Shown piece by piece: positions 13,101 to 27,540 of a DNA stretch of 64,000 bases. The position numbers and the translations under genes were made by a program. The DNA is from Siphonodentalium dalli (taxonomy: Eukaryota; Mollusca; Scaphopoda; Gadilida; Siphonodentaliidae). The notes under the pieces are model-generated. The model was not told the DNA's origin. It did not search any database and worked only from the letters and a program-made list of their open reading frames with translations. The DNA is taken from NCBI GenBank assembly GCA_032622095.1, contig CP136061.1:93243345-93307344 (forward strand). Direction: 5' to 3'. Numbering within the stretch: the stretch's first letter is position 1; each line of letters starts with the position of its first letter.

Positions 13101-16100
13101 GGCTTCGTGTATAGAGTCACACAATGTGGTTTTCTTCCTCCAGCACACTGATAACATTGGCTTCGTGTATAGAGCCACACAATGTGGTTTTCTTCCCCCA
13201 GCACACTGATAACATTGGCTTCGTGTATAGAGTCACACAATGTGGTTTTCTTCCTCCAGCACACTGATAACATTGGCTTCGTGTATAGAGTCACACAATG
13301 TGGTTTTCTTCGTCCAGCACACTGATAACATTGGCTTCGTGTATAGAGTCACACAATGTGGTTTTCTTCCTCCAGCACACTGATAACATTGGCTTCGTGT
13401 ATAGGGTCACACAATGTGGTTTTCTTCCTCCAGCACACTGATAACATTGGCTTCGTGTATAGAGTCACACAATGTGGTTTTCTTCGTCCAGCACACTGAT
13501 AACATTGGCTTCGTGTATAGAGTCACACAATGTGGTTTTCTTCCTCCAGCACACTGATAACATTGGCTTCGTGTATAGGGTCACACAATGTGGTTTTCTT
13601 CCTCCAGCACACTGATAACATTGGCTTCGTGTATAGAGTCACACAATGTGGTTTTCTTCGTCCAGCACACTGATAACATTGGCTTCGTGTATAGAGTCAC
13701 CCAATGTGGTTTTCTTCCCCCAGCACACTGATAACATTGGCTTCGTGTATAGAGTCACCCAATGTGGTTTTCTTCGTCCAGCACACTGATAACATTGGCT
13801 TCGTGTATAGAGTCACCCAATGTGGTTTTCTTCCTCCAGCACACTGATAACATTGGCTTCGTGTATAGAGTCACACAATGTGGTTTTCTTCCCCCAGCAC
13901 ACTGATAACATTGGCTTCGTGTATAGAGCCACACAATGTGGTTTTCTTCCCCCAGCACACTGATAACATTGGCTTCGTGTATAGAGCCACACAATGTGGT
14001 TTTCTTCCCCCAGCACACTGATAACATTGGCTTCGTGTATAGAGCCACACAATGTGGTTTTCTTCCCCCAGCACACTGATAACATTGGCTTCGTGTATAG
14101 AGTCACACAATGTGGTTTTCTTCCCCCAGCACACTGATAACATTGGCTTCGTGTATAGAGTCACACAATGTGGTTTTCTTCCCCCAGCACACTGATAACA
14201 TTGGCTTCGTGTATAGAGTCACACAATGTGGTTTTCTTCCCCCAGCACACTGATAACATTGGCTTCGTGTATAGAGTCACATAGTGTGGTTTTCTTCGTC
14301 CAGCACACTGATAACATTGGCTTCGTGTATAGAGTCACCCAATGTGGTTTTCTTCCCCCAGCACACTGATAACATTGGCTTCGTGTATAGAGCCACACAA
14401 TGTGGTTTTCTTCCTCCAGCACACTGATAACATTGGCTTCGTGTATAGAGTCACACAATGTGGTTTTCTTCCCCCAGCACACTGATAACATTGGCTTCGT
14501 GTATAGAGTCACCCAATGTGGTTTTCTTCCCCCAGCACACAGATAACATTGGCTTCGTGTATAGAGTCACATAGTGTGGTTTTCTTCCCCCAGCACACTG
14601 ATAACATTGGCTTCGTGTATAGAGTCACCCAATGTGGTTTTCTTCCTCCAGCACACTGATAACATTGGCTTCGTGTATAGAGTCACACAATGTGGTTTTC
14701 TTCCCCCAGCACACTGATAACATTGGCTTCGTGTATAGAGTCACCCAATGTGGTTTTCTTCGTCCAGCACACTGATAACATTGGCTTCGTGTATAGAGTC
14801 ACCCAATGTGGTTTTCTTCCCCCAGCACACTGATAACATTGGCTTCGTGTATAGAGCCACACAATGTGGTTTTCTTCCTCCAGCACACTGATAACATTGG
14901 CTTCGTGTATAGAGCCACACAATGTGGTTTTCTTCCCCCAGCACACTGATAACATTGGCTTCGTGTATAGAGCCACACAATGTGGTTTTCTTCCCCCAGC
15001 ACACTGATAACATTGGCTTCGTGTATAGAGTCACATAGTGTGGTTTTCTTCCTCCAGCACACTGATAATATTGGCTTCGTGTATAGAGCCACACAATGTG
15101 GTTTTTTCTTCCCCCAGCACACTGATAACATTGGCTTCGTGTATAGAGTCACACAATGTGGTTTTCTTCGTCCAGCACACTGATAACATTGGCTTCGTGT
15201 ATAGAGCCACACAATGTGGTTTTCTTCCCCCAGCACACTGATAACATTGGCTTCGTGTATAGAGTCACACAATGTGGTTTTCTTCGTCCAGCACACTGAT
15301 AACATTGGCTTCGTGTATAGAGCCACACAATATGGTTTTCTTCCTCCAGCACACTGATAACATTGGCTTCGTGTATAGAGTCACACAATGTGGTTTTCTT
15401 CGTCCAGCACACTGATAACATTGGCTTCGTGTTTAGAGTCACACAATGTGGTTTTCTTCGTCCAGCATACTGATAACATTGGCTTCGTGTATAGAGTCAC
15501 ATAGTGTGGTTTTCTTCCTCCAGCACACTGATAACATTGGCTTCGTGTATAGAGTCACCCAATGTGGTTTTCTTCCCCCAGCACACTGATAACATTGGCT
15601 TCGTGTATAGAGTCACACAATGTGGTTTTCTTCGTCCAGCACACTGATAACATTGGCTTCGTGTATAGAGTCACACAATGTGGTTTTCTTCGTCCAGCAC
15701 ACTGATAACATTGGCTTCGTGTATAGAGTCACCCAATGTGGTTTTCTTCGTCCAGCACACTGATAACATTGGCTTCGTGTATAGAGTCACCCAATGTGGT
15801 TTTCTTCCTCCAGCACACTGATAACATTGGCTTCGTGTATAGAGTCACACAATGTGGTTTTCTTCGTCCAGCACACTGATAACATTGGCTTCGTGTATAG
15901 AGTCACACACTGTGGTTTTCTTCGTCCAGCACACTGATAACATTGGCTTCGTGTATAGAGTCACCCAATGTGGTTTTCTTCCTCCAGCACACTGATAACA
16001 TTGGCTTCGTGTATAGAGTCACACAATGTGGTTTTTTCTTCCTCCAGCACACTGATAACATTGGCTTCGTGTATAGAGTCACACAATGTGGTTTTCTTCC

Positions 16101-17282
16101 TCCAGCACACTGATAACATTGGCTTCGTGTATAGAGCCACACAATGTGGTTTTCTTCCTCCAGCACACTGATAACATTGGCTTCGTGTATAGAGTCACAC
16201 AATGTGGTTTTCTTCCTCCAGCACACAGATAACATTGGCTTCGTGTATAGAGTCACACAATGTGGTTTTCTTCCTCCAGCACACTGATAACATTGGCTTC
16301 GTGTATAGAGTCACACAATGTGGTTTTCTTCGTCCAGCACACTGATAATATTGGCTTCGTGTATAGAGTCACACAATGTGGTTTTCTTCGTCCAGCACAC
16401 TGATAACATTGGCTTCGTGTATAGAGTCACACAATGTGGTTTTCTTCGTCCAGCACACTGATAACATTGGCTTCGTGTATAGAGCCACACAATGTGGTTT
16501 TCTTCCTCCAGCACACAGATAACATTGGCTTCGTGTATAGAGTCACACAATGTGGTTTTCTTCGTCCAGCACACTGATAACATTGGCTTCGTGTATAGAG
16601 TCACACAATGTGGTTTTCTTCGTCCAGCACACTGATAACATTGGCTTCGTGTATAGAGTCACACAATGTGGTTTTCTTCCTCCAGCACACTGATAACATT
16701 GGCTTCGTGTATAGAGCCACACAATGTGGTTTTCTTCCTCCAGCACACAGATAACATTGGCTTCGTGTATAGAGCCACACAATGTGGTTTTCTTCGTCCA
16801 GCACACTGATAACATTGGCTTCGTGTATAGAGTCACACAATGTGGTTTTTTCTTCGTCCAGCACACTGATAACATTGGCTTCGTGTATAGAGCCACACAA
16901 TGTGGTTTTCTTCCTCCAGCACACTGGTAACATTGGCTTCGTGTATAGAGTCACACAATGTGGTTTTCTTCGTCCAGCACACTGATAATATTGGCTTCGT
17001 GTATAGAGTCACACAATGTGGTTTTCTTCGTCCAGCACACTGATAACATTGGCTTCGTGTATAGAGTCACACAATGTGGTTTTCTTCGTCCAGCACACTG
17101 ATAATATTGGCTTCGTGTATAGAGTCACACAATGTGGTTTTCTTCGTCCAGCACACTGATAACATTGGCTTCGTGTATAGAGTCACACAATGTGGTTTTC
17201 TTCGTCCAGCACACTGATAACATTGGCTTCGTGTATAGAGTCACACAATGTGGTTTTCTTCGTCCAGCACACTGATAATATT

Positions 17283-18210
17283 GGCTTCGTGTATAGAGTC
17301 ACACAATGTGGTTTTCTTCGTCCAGCACACTGATAACATTGGCTTCGTGTATAGAGTCACACAATGTGGTTTTCTTCGTCCAGCACACTGATAACATTGG
17401 CTTCGTGTATAGAGTCACACAATGTGGTTTTCTTCCTCCAGCACACTGATAACATTGGCTTCGTGTATAGAGTCACACAATGTGGTTTTCTTCGTCCAGC
17501 ACACTGATAATATTGGCTTCGTGTATAGAGTCACACAATGTGGTTTTCTTCGTCCAGCACACTGATAACATTGGCTTCGTGTATAGAGTCACACAATGTG
17601 GTTTTCTTCGTCCAGCACACTGATAACATTGGCTTCGTGTATAGAGTCACACAATGTGGTTTTCTTCCTCCAGCACACTGATAACATTGGCTTCGTGTAT
17701 AGAGTCACACAATGTGGTTTTCTTCGTCCAGCACACTGATAATATTGGCTTCGTGTATAGAGTCACACAATGTGGTTTTCTTCGTCCAGCACACTGATAA
17801 CATTGGCTTCGTGTATAGAGTCACACAATGTGGTTTTCTTCGTCCAGCACACTGATAACATTGGCTTCGTGTATAGAGTCACACAATGTGGTTTTCTTCC
17901 TCCAGCACACTGATAACATTGGCTTCGTGTATAGAGTCACACAATGTGGTTTTCTTCGTCCAGCACACTGATAATATTGGCTTCGTGTATAGAGTCACAC
18001 AATGTGGTTTTCTTCGTCCAGCACACTGATAACATTGGCTTCGTGTATAGAGTCACACAATGTGGTTTTCTTCGTCCAGCACACTGATAACATTGGCTTC
18101 GTGTATAGAGTCACACAATGTGGTTTTCTTCCTCCAGCACACTGATAACATTGGCTTCGTGTATAGAGTCACACAATGTGGTTTTCTTCGTCCAGCACAC
18201 TGATAATATT
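17283..18210 (+). repeat. Four tandem copies of a 232-bp tetrameric higher-order repeat
   Basis: The order of monomers is CGTCC, CGTCC, CCTCC, then CGTCC ending AATATT. The AATATT markers fall at 17,277, 17,509, 17,741, 17,973 and 18,205, exactly 232 bp apart. The four copies look identical by eye. Confidence 0.9.
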
Positions 18211-19451
18211 GGCTTCGTGTATAGAGTCACACAATGTGGTTTTCTTCGTCCAGCACACTGATAACATTGGCTTCGTGTATAGAGTCACACAATGTGGTTT
18301 TCTTCGTCCAGCACACTGATAACATTGGCTTCGTGTATAGAGCCACACAATGTGGTTTTCTTCGTCCAGCACACTGATAACATTGGCTTCGTGTATAGAG
18401 CCACACAATGTGGTTTTCTTCGTCCAGCACACAGATAACATTGGCTTCGTGTATAGAGCCACACAATGTGGTTTTCTTCGTCCAGCACACTGATAACATT
18501 GGCTTCGTGTATAGAGCCACACAATGTGGTTTTCTTCGTCCAGCACACAGATAACATTGGCTTCGTGTATAGAGCCACACAATGTGGTTTTCTTCCTCCA
18601 GCACACAGATAACATTGGCTTCGTGTATAGAGTCACACAATGTGGTTTTCTTCGTCCAGCACACTGATAACATTGGCTTCGTGTATAGAGTCACACAATG
18701 TGGTTTTCTTCGTCCAGCACACTGATAATATTGGCTTCGTGTATAGAGCCACACAATGTGGTTTTCTTCCCCCAGCACACTGATAACATTGGCTTCGTGT
18801 ATAGAGTCACACAATGTGGTTTTCTTCGTCCAGCACACTGATAACATTGGCTTCGTGTATAGAGTCACACAATGTGGTTTTCTTCCCCCAGCACACTGAT
18901 AACATTGGCTTCGTGTATAGAGTCACACAATGTGGTTTTCTTCGTCCAGCACACTGATAACATTGGCTTCGTGTATAGAGTCACACAATGTGGTTTTCTT
19001 CCTCCAGCACACTGATAATATTGGCTTCGTGTCTAGAGTCACACAATGTGGTTTTCTTCCTCCAGCACACTGATAATATTGGCTCCGTGTATAGAGTCAC
19101 ACAATGTGGTTTTCTTCGTCCAGCACACTGATAACATTGGCTTCGTGTCTAGAGTCACACAATGTGGTTTTCTTCCTCCAGCACACTGATAACATTGGCT
19201 TCGTGTATAGAGTCACACAATGTGGTTTTCTTCGTCCAGCACACTGATAACATTGGCTTCGTGTATAGAGTCACACAATGTGGTTTTCTTCCTCCAGCAC
19301 ACTGATAACATTGGCTTCGTGTATAGAGTCACACAATGTGGTTTTCTTCCCCCAGCACACTGATAACATTGGCTCCGTGTATAGAGTCACACACTGTGGT
19401 TTTCTTCGTCCAGCACACTGGTAACATTGGCTTCGTGTATAGAGTCACACA

Positions 19452-20100
19452 ATGTGGTTTTCTTCGTCCAGCACACTGGTAACATTGGCTTCGTGTATAG
19501 AGTCACACAATGTGGTTTTCTTCCTCCAGCACACTGATAACATTGGCTTCGTGTATAGAGTCACACAATGTGGTTTTTTCTTCCTCCAGCACACTGATAA
19601 CATTGGCTTCGTGTATAGAGTCACACAATGTGGTTTTCTTCCTCCAGCACACTGATAACATTGGCTTCGTGTATAGAGTCACACAATGTGGTTTTTTCTT
19701 CCTCCAGCACACTGATAACATTGGCTTCGTGTATAGAGTCACACAATGTGGTTTTCTTCCTCCAGCACACTGATAACATTGGCTTCGTGTATAGAGCCAC
19801 ACAATGTGGTTTTTTCTTCCTCCAGCACACTGATAACATTGGCTTCGTGTATAGAGTCACACAATGTGGTTTTCTTCCTCCAGCACACTGATAACATTGG
19901 CTTCGTGTATAGAGTCACACAATGTGGTTTTCTTCCTCCAGCACACTGATAATATTGGCTCCGTGTATAGAGCCACACAATGTGGTTTTTTCTTCCTCCA
20001 GCACACTGATAACATTGGCTTCGTGTATAGAGTCACACAATGTGGTTTTCTTCCTCCAGCACACTGATAATATTGGCTCCGTGTATAGAGCCACACAATG
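19452..20100 (+). repeat. Dimeric 118-bp higher-order repeat (58 + 60 bp)
   Basis: Standard CCTCC monomers alternate with 60-bp monomers carrying six Ts, giving a period of 118 bp from about 19,510 through 19,982. Later copies pick up GGCTCCGTG and AGCCAC changes. Confidence 0.8.
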
Positions 20101-22065
20101 TGGTTTTCTTCGTCCAGCACACTGATAACATTGGCTTCGTGTATAGAGTCACACAATGTGGTTTTCTTCCTCCAGCACACTGATAACATTGGCTTCGTGT
20201 ATAGAGTCACACAATGTGGTTTTCTTCCTCCAGCACACTGATAACATTGGCTTCGTGTATAGAGTCACACAATGTGGTTTTCTTCGTCCAGCATACTGAT
20301 AACATTGGCTTCGTGTATAGAGTCACATAGTGTGGTTTTCTTCCTCCAGCACACTGATAACATTGGCTTCGTGTATAGAGTCACCCAATGTGGTTTTCTT
20401 CCCCCAGCACACTGATAACATTGGCTTCGTGTATAGAGTCACACAATGTGGTTTTCTTCGTCCAGCACACTGATAACATTGGCTTCGTGTATAGAGTCAC
20501 ACAATGTGGTTTTCTTCGTCCAGCACACTGATAACATTGGCTTCGTGTATAGAGTCACCCAATGTGGTTTTTTCTTCCTCCAGCACACTGATAACATTGG
20601 CTTCGTGTATAGAGTCACACAATGTGGTTTTCTTCGTCCAGCACACTGATAACATTGGCTTCGTGTATAGAGTCACACACTGTGGTTTTCTTCGTCCAGC
20701 ACACTGATAATATTGGCTTCGTGTATAGAGTCACACAATGTGGTTTTTTCTTCCTCCAGCACACTGATAACATTGGCTTCGTGTATAGAGTCACACAATG
20801 TGGTTTTCTTCCTCCAGCACACTGATAACATTGGCTTCGTGTATAGAGTCACACAATGTGGTTTTCTTCCTCCAGCACACAGATAACATTGGCTTCGTGT
20901 ATAGAGTCACACAATGTGGTTTTCTTCCTCCAGCACACTGATAACATTGGCTTCGTGTATAGAGTCACACAATGTGGTTTTCTTCGTCCAGCACACTGAT
21001 AATATTGGCTTCGTGTATAGAGTCACACAATGTGGTTTTCTTCGTCCAGCACACTGATAACATTGGCTTCGTGTATAGAGTCACACAATGTGGTTTTCTT
21101 CCTCCAGCATACTGATAACATTGGCTTCGTGTATAGAGCCACACAATGTGGTTTTCTTCCTCCAGCACACAGATAACATTGGCTTCGTGTATAGAGCCAC
21201 ACAATGTGGTTTTCTTCGTCCAGCACACTGATAACATTGGCTTCGTGTATAGAGCCACACAATGTGGTTTTCTTCGTCCAGCACACAGATAACATTGGCT
21301 TCGTGTATAGAGCCACACAATGTGGTTTTCTTCGTCCAGCACACAGATAACATTGGCTTCGTGTATAGAGTCACACAATGTGGTTTTCTTCGTCCAGCAC
21401 ACAGATAATATTGGCTCCGTGTATAGAGCCACACAATGTGGTTTTCTTCCTCCAGCACACTGATAACATTGGCTTCGTGTATAGAGTCACACAATGTGGT
21501 TTTCTTCGTCCAGCACACTGATAACATTGTCTTCGTGTATAGAGTCACACATTGTGGTTTTCTTCCTCCAGCACACTGATAACATTGGCTTCGTGTATAG
21601 AGTCACACAATGTGGTTTCTTCCTCCAGCACACTGATAACATTGGCTTCGTGTATAGAGTCACACAATGTGGTTTTCTTCCTCCAGCACACTGATAACAT
21701 TGTCTTCGTGTATAGAGTCACACAATGTGGTTTTCTTCGTCCAGCACACTGATAACATTGGCTCCGTGTATAGAGTCACACAATATGGTTTTCTTCGTCC
21801 AGCACACTGATAACATTGGCTCCGTGTATAGAGTCACACAATATGGTTTTCTTCCTCCAGCACACAGATAACATTGGCTTCGTGTATAGAGTCACACATT
21901 GTGGTTTTCTTCCTCCAGCACACTGATAACATTGGCTTCGTGTATAGAGTCACACATTGTGGTTTTCTTCGTCCAGCACACTGATAACATTGGCTTCGTG
22001 TATAGAGTCACACAATGTGGTTTTCTTCGTCCAGCACACTGATAACATTGGCTTCGTGTATAGAG

Positions 22066-22640
22066 TCACACAATGTGGTTTTCTTCGTCCAGCACACAGA
22101 TAACATTGGGGAATGTTGTTTTCTTCGTCCAGCACACTGATAACATTGTCTTCGTGTATAGAGTCACACAATGTGGTTTTCTTCGTCCAGCACACAGATA
22201 ACATTGGGGAATGTTGTTTTCTTCGTCCAGCACACTGATAACATTGTCTTCGTGTATAGAGTCACACAATGTGGTTTTCTTCGTCCAGCACACTGATAAC
22301 ATTGGCTTCGTGTATAGAGTCACACATTGTGGTTTTCTTCGTCCAGCACACTGATAACATTGGCTTCGTGTATAGAGTCACACAATGTGGTTTTCTTCGT
22401 CCAGCACACAGATAACATTGGGGAATGTTGTTTTCTTCGTCCAGCACACTGATAACATTGGCTTCGTGTATAGAGTCACACAATGTGGTTTTCTTCGTCC
22501 AGCACACAGATAACATTGGGGAATGTTGTTTTCTTCGTCCAGCACACTGATAACATTGTCTTCGTGTATAGAGTCACACAATATGGTTTTCTTCGTCCAG
22601 CACACTGATAACATTGTCTTCGTGTATAGAGTCACACAAT
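22066..22640 (+). repeat. Two 312-bp higher-order units built on 40-bp deletion monomers
   Basis: The 40-bp monomers (CATTGGGGAATG with GTTGTTTTC) and TTGTCTTCGTG monomers recur with a 312-bp offset, which equals four 58-bp and two 40-bp units. A related 40-bp unit lies near 22,968. Confidence 0.7.
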
Positions 22641-24966
22641 GTGGTTTTCTTCGTCCAGCACACTGATAACATTGGCTCCGTGTATAGAGTCACACAATAT
22701 GGTTTTCTTCGTCCAGCACACTGATAACATTGGCTCCGTGTATAGAGTCACACAATATGGTTTTCTTCCTCCAGCACACAGATAACATTGGCTTCGTGTA
22801 TAGAGTCACACATTGTGGTTTTCTTCCTCCAGCACACTGATAACATTGGCTTCGTGTATAGAGTCACACATTGTGGTTTTCTTCGTCCAGCACACTGATA
22901 ACATTGGCTTCGTGTATAGAGTCACACAATGTGGTTTTCTTCGTCCAGCACACAGATAACATTGGGGAATGTTGTTTTCTTCGTCCAGCACACTGATAAC
23001 ATTGGCTTCGTGTATAGAGTCACACATTGTGGTTTTCTTCGTCCAGCATACTGATAACATTGGCTCCGTGTATAGAGTCACACAATATGGTTTTCTTCCT
23101 CCAGCACACTGATAACATTGGCTTCGTGTATAGAGTCACACAATGTGGTTTTCTTCCTCCAGCACACTGATAACATTGGCTTCGTGTATAGAGTCACACA
23201 ATGTGGTTTCTTCGTCCAGCACACTGATAACATTGGCTTCGTGTATAGAGCCACACAATGTGGTTTTCTTCCTCCAGCACACTGATAACATTGGCTTCGT
23301 GTATAGAGCCACACAATGTGGTTTTTTCTTCGTCCCGCACACTGATAACATTGGCTTCGTGTATAGAGTCACACAATGTGGTTTCTTCGTCCAGCACACT
23401 GATAACATTGGCTTCGTGTATAGAGTCACACAATGTGGTTTCTTCGTCCAGCACACTGATAACATTGGCTTCGTGTATAGAGTCACACAATGTGGTTTTC
23501 TTCGTCCAGCACACTGATAACATTGGCTCCGTGTATAGAGTCACACAATGTGGTTTTCTTCCTCCAGCACACTGATAACATTGGCTTCGTGTATAGAGTC
23601 ACACAATGTGGTTTTCTTCCTCCAGCACACTGATAACATTGGCTCCGTGTATAGAGTCACACAATATGGTTTTCTTCCTCCAGCACACTGATAACATTGG
23701 CTTCGTGTATAGAGTCACACATTGTGGTTTTCTTCCTCCAGCACACTGATAACATTGGCTTCGTGTATAGAGTCACACATTGTGGTTTTCTTCGTCCAGC
23801 ACACTGATAACATTGGCTTCGTGTATAGAGTCACACAATGTGGTTTCTTCCTCCAGCACACTGATAACATTGGCTTCGTGTATAGAGTCACACAATGTGG
23901 TTTTCTTCCTCCAGCACACTGATAACATTGGCTTCGTGTATAGAGTCACACAATGTGGTTTCTTCGTCCAGCACACTGATAACATTGGCTTCGTGTATAG
24001 AGCCACACAATGTGGTTTTCTTCCTCCAGCACACTGATAACATTGGCTTCGTGTATAGAGCCACACAATGTGGTTTTTTCTTCGTCCCGCACACTGATAA
24101 CATTGGCTTCGTGTATAGAGTCACACAATGTGGTTTTCTTCGTCCAGCACACTGATAACATTGGCTTCGTGTATAGAGTCACACAATGTGGTTTTCTTCG
24201 TCCAGCACACTGATAACATTGGCTTCGTGTATAGAGTCACACAATGTGGTTTTCTTCCTCCAGCACACTGATAACATTGGCTTCGTGTATAGAGTCACAC
24301 AATGTGGTTTTCTTCCTCCAGCACACTGATAACATTGGCTTCGTGTATAGAGTCACACAATGTGGTTTTCTTCGTCCAGCATACTGATAACATTGGCTTC
24401 GTGTATAGAGTCACACAATGTGGTTTTCTTCGTCCAGCACACTGATAACATTGGCTTCGTGTATAGAGTCACACAATGTGGTTTTCTTCCTCCAGCACAC
24501 TGATAACATTGGTTTCGTGTATAGAGCCACACAATGTGGTTTTCTTCGTCCAGCACACTGATAACATTGGCTCCGTGTATAGAGTCACATAGTGTGGTTT
24601 TCTTCGTCCAGCACACAGATAACATTGGCTTCGTGTATAGAGTCACACAATGTGGTTTTCTTCCTCCAGCACACTGATAACATTGGCTCCGTGTATAGAG
24701 TCACACAATGTGGTTTTCTTCGTCCAGCACACAGATAACATTGGCTTCGTGTATAGAGTCACACAATGTGGTTTTCTTCCTCCAGCACACTGATAACATT
24801 GGCTTCGTGTATAGAGTCACACAATGTGGTTTTCTTCCTCCAGCACACTGATAACATTGGCTTCGTGTATAGAGTCACACAATGTGGTTTTCTTCCTCCA
24901 GCACACTGATAACATTGGCTTCGTGTATAGAGTCACACAATGTGGTTTTCTTCGTCCAGCACACTG

Positions 24967-25680
24967 ATAACATTGGCTTCGTGTATAGAGTCACACAATG
25001 TGGTTTTCTTCGTCCAGCACACTGATAACATTGGCTTCGTGTATAGAGTCACACAATGTGGTTTTCTTCCTCCAGCACACTGATAACATTGGCTTCGTGT
25101 ATAGAGTCACACAATGTGGTTTTCTTCGTCCAGCACACAGATAACATTGGCTTCGTGTATAGAGTCACACAATGTGGTTTTCTTCCTCCAGCACACTGAT
25201 AACATTGGCTTCGTGTATAGAGCCACACAATGTGGTTTTCTTCGTCCAGCACACTGATAACATTGGCTTCGTGTATAGAGTCACACAATGTGGTTTTCTT
25301 CGTCCAGCACACAGATAACATTGGCTTCGTGTATAGAGTCACACAATGTGGTTTTCTTCCTCCAGCACACTGATAACATTGGCTTCGTGTATAGAGCCAC
25401 ACAATGTGGTTTTCTTCGTCCAGCACACTGATAACATTGGCTTCGTGTATAGAGTCACACAATGTGGTTTTCTTCGTCCAGCACACAGATAACATTGGCT
25501 TCGTGTATAGAGTCACACAATGTGGTTTTCTTCCTCCAGCACACTGATAACATTGGCTTCGTGTATAGAGTCACACAATGTGGTTTTCTTCGTCCAGCAC
25601 ACTGATAACATTGGCTTCGTGTATAGAGTCACACAATGTGGTTTTCTTCGTCCAGCACACAGATAACATTGGCTTCGTGT
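24967..25680 (+). repeat. Four tandem copies of a 174-bp trimeric higher-order repeat
   Basis: The CACACAGATAAC marker ends at 25,140, 25,314, 25,488 and 25,662, each 174 bp apart. A second trimeric duplication, marked by ATAGGGTCAC, lies at 13,401 and 13,575. Confidence 0.85.
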
Positions 25681-26269
25681 ATAGAGTCACACAATGTGGT
25701 TTTCTTCCTCCAGCACACTGATAACATTGGCTTCGTGTATAGAGTCACACAATGTGGTTTTCTTCGTCCAGCACACTGATAACATTGGCTTCGTGTATAG
25801 AGTCACACAATGTGGTTTTCTTCCTCCAGCACACTGATAACATTGGCTCCGTGTATAGAGTCACACAATGTGGTTTTCTTCCTCCAGCACACTGATAACA
25901 TTGGCTTCGTGTATAGAGTCACCCAATGTGGTTTTCTTCCTCCAGCACACTGATAACATTGGCTTCGTGTATAGAGTCACACAATGTGGTTTTCTTCGTC
26001 CAGCACACTGATAACATTGGCTTCGTGTCTAGAGTCACACAATGTGGTTTTTTCTTCGTCCAGCACACTGATAACATTGGCTTCGTGTATAGAGCCACAC
26101 AATGTGGTTTTCTTCGTCCAGCACACTGATAACATTGGCTTCGTGTATAGAGTCACACAATGTGGTTTTCTTCGTCCAGCACACTGATAACATTGGCTTC
26201 GTGTCTAGAGCCACACAATGTGGTTTTCTTCGTCCAGCACACTGATAACATTGGCTTCGTGTATAGAGT

Positions 26270-27540
26270 CACATAGTGTGGTTTTCTTCGTCCAGCACAC
26301 TGATAACATTGGCTTCGTGTATAGAGTCACACAATGTGGTTTTCTTCGTCCAGCACACTGATAACATTGGCTTCGTGTATAGAGTCACACAATGTGGTTT
26401 TTTCTTCGTCCAGCACACTGATAACATTGGCTTCGTGTATAGAGTCACACAATGTGGTTTTTTCTTCGTCCAGCACACTGATAACATTGGCTTCGTGTCT
26501 AGAGTCACACAATGTGGTTTTCTTCGTCCAGCACACTGATAACATTGGCTTCGTGTATAGAGTCACACAATGTGGTTTTCTTCGTCCAGCACACTGATAA
26601 AATTGGCTTCGTGTATAGAGTCACACAATGTGGTTTTCTTCGTCCAGCACACTGATAACATTGGCTTCGTGTATAGAGTCACACAATGTGGTTTTTTCTT
26701 CGTCCAGCACACTGATAACATTGGCTTCGTGTATAGAGTCACACAATGTGGTTTTCTTCGTCCAGCACACTGATAACATTGGCTTCGTGTATAGAGTCAC
26801 ACAATGTGGTTTTCTTCGTCCAGCACACTGATAACATTGGCTTCGTGTATAGAGTCACACAATGTGGTTTTTTCTTCGTCCAGCACACTGATAACATTGG
26901 CTTCGTGTATAGAGTCACACAATGTGGTTTTTTCTTCGTCCAGCACACTGATAACATTGGCTTCGTGTATAGAGTCACACAATGTGGTTTTTTCTTCGTC
27001 CAGCACACTGATAACATTGGCTTCGTGTCTAGAGTCACACAATGTGGTTTTCTTCGTCCAGCACACTGATAACATTGGCTTCGTGTATAGAGTCACACAA
27101 TGTGGTTTTCTTCGTCCAGCACACTGATAACATTGGCTTCGTGTATAGAGTCACACAATGTGGTTTTCTTCGTCCAGCACACTGATAACATTGGCTTCGT
27201 GTATAGAGTCACACAATGTGGTTTTCTTCGTCCAGCACACTGATAACATTGGCTTCGTGTATAGAGTCACACAATGTGGTTTTCTTCGTCCAGCACACTG
27301 ATAACATTGGCTTCGTGTATAGAGTCACACAATGTGGTTTTTTCTTCGTCCAGCACACTGATAACATTGGCTTCGTGTATAGAGTCACACAATGTGGTTT
27401 TTTCTTCGTCCAGCACACTGATAACATTGGCTTCGTGTCTAGAGTCACACAATGTGGTTTTCTTCGTCCAGCACACTGATAACATTGGCTTCGTGTATAG
27501 AGTCACACAATGTGGTTTTCTTCGTCCAGCACACTGATAA
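26270..27540 (+). repeat. About 470-bp higher-order repeats with variable runs of 60-bp monomers
   Basis: Blocks beginning near 26,276, 26,746 and 27,216 share the order CGTCC monomers, a run of six-T 60-bp monomers, then a GTGTCTAGAG monomer. The GTGTCTAG marker is at about 26,497, 27,027 and 27,437. The uneven 530/410 spacing reflects gain or loss of one 60-bp monomer. This distal part is nearly all CGTCC and very homogeneous. Confidence 0.75.
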
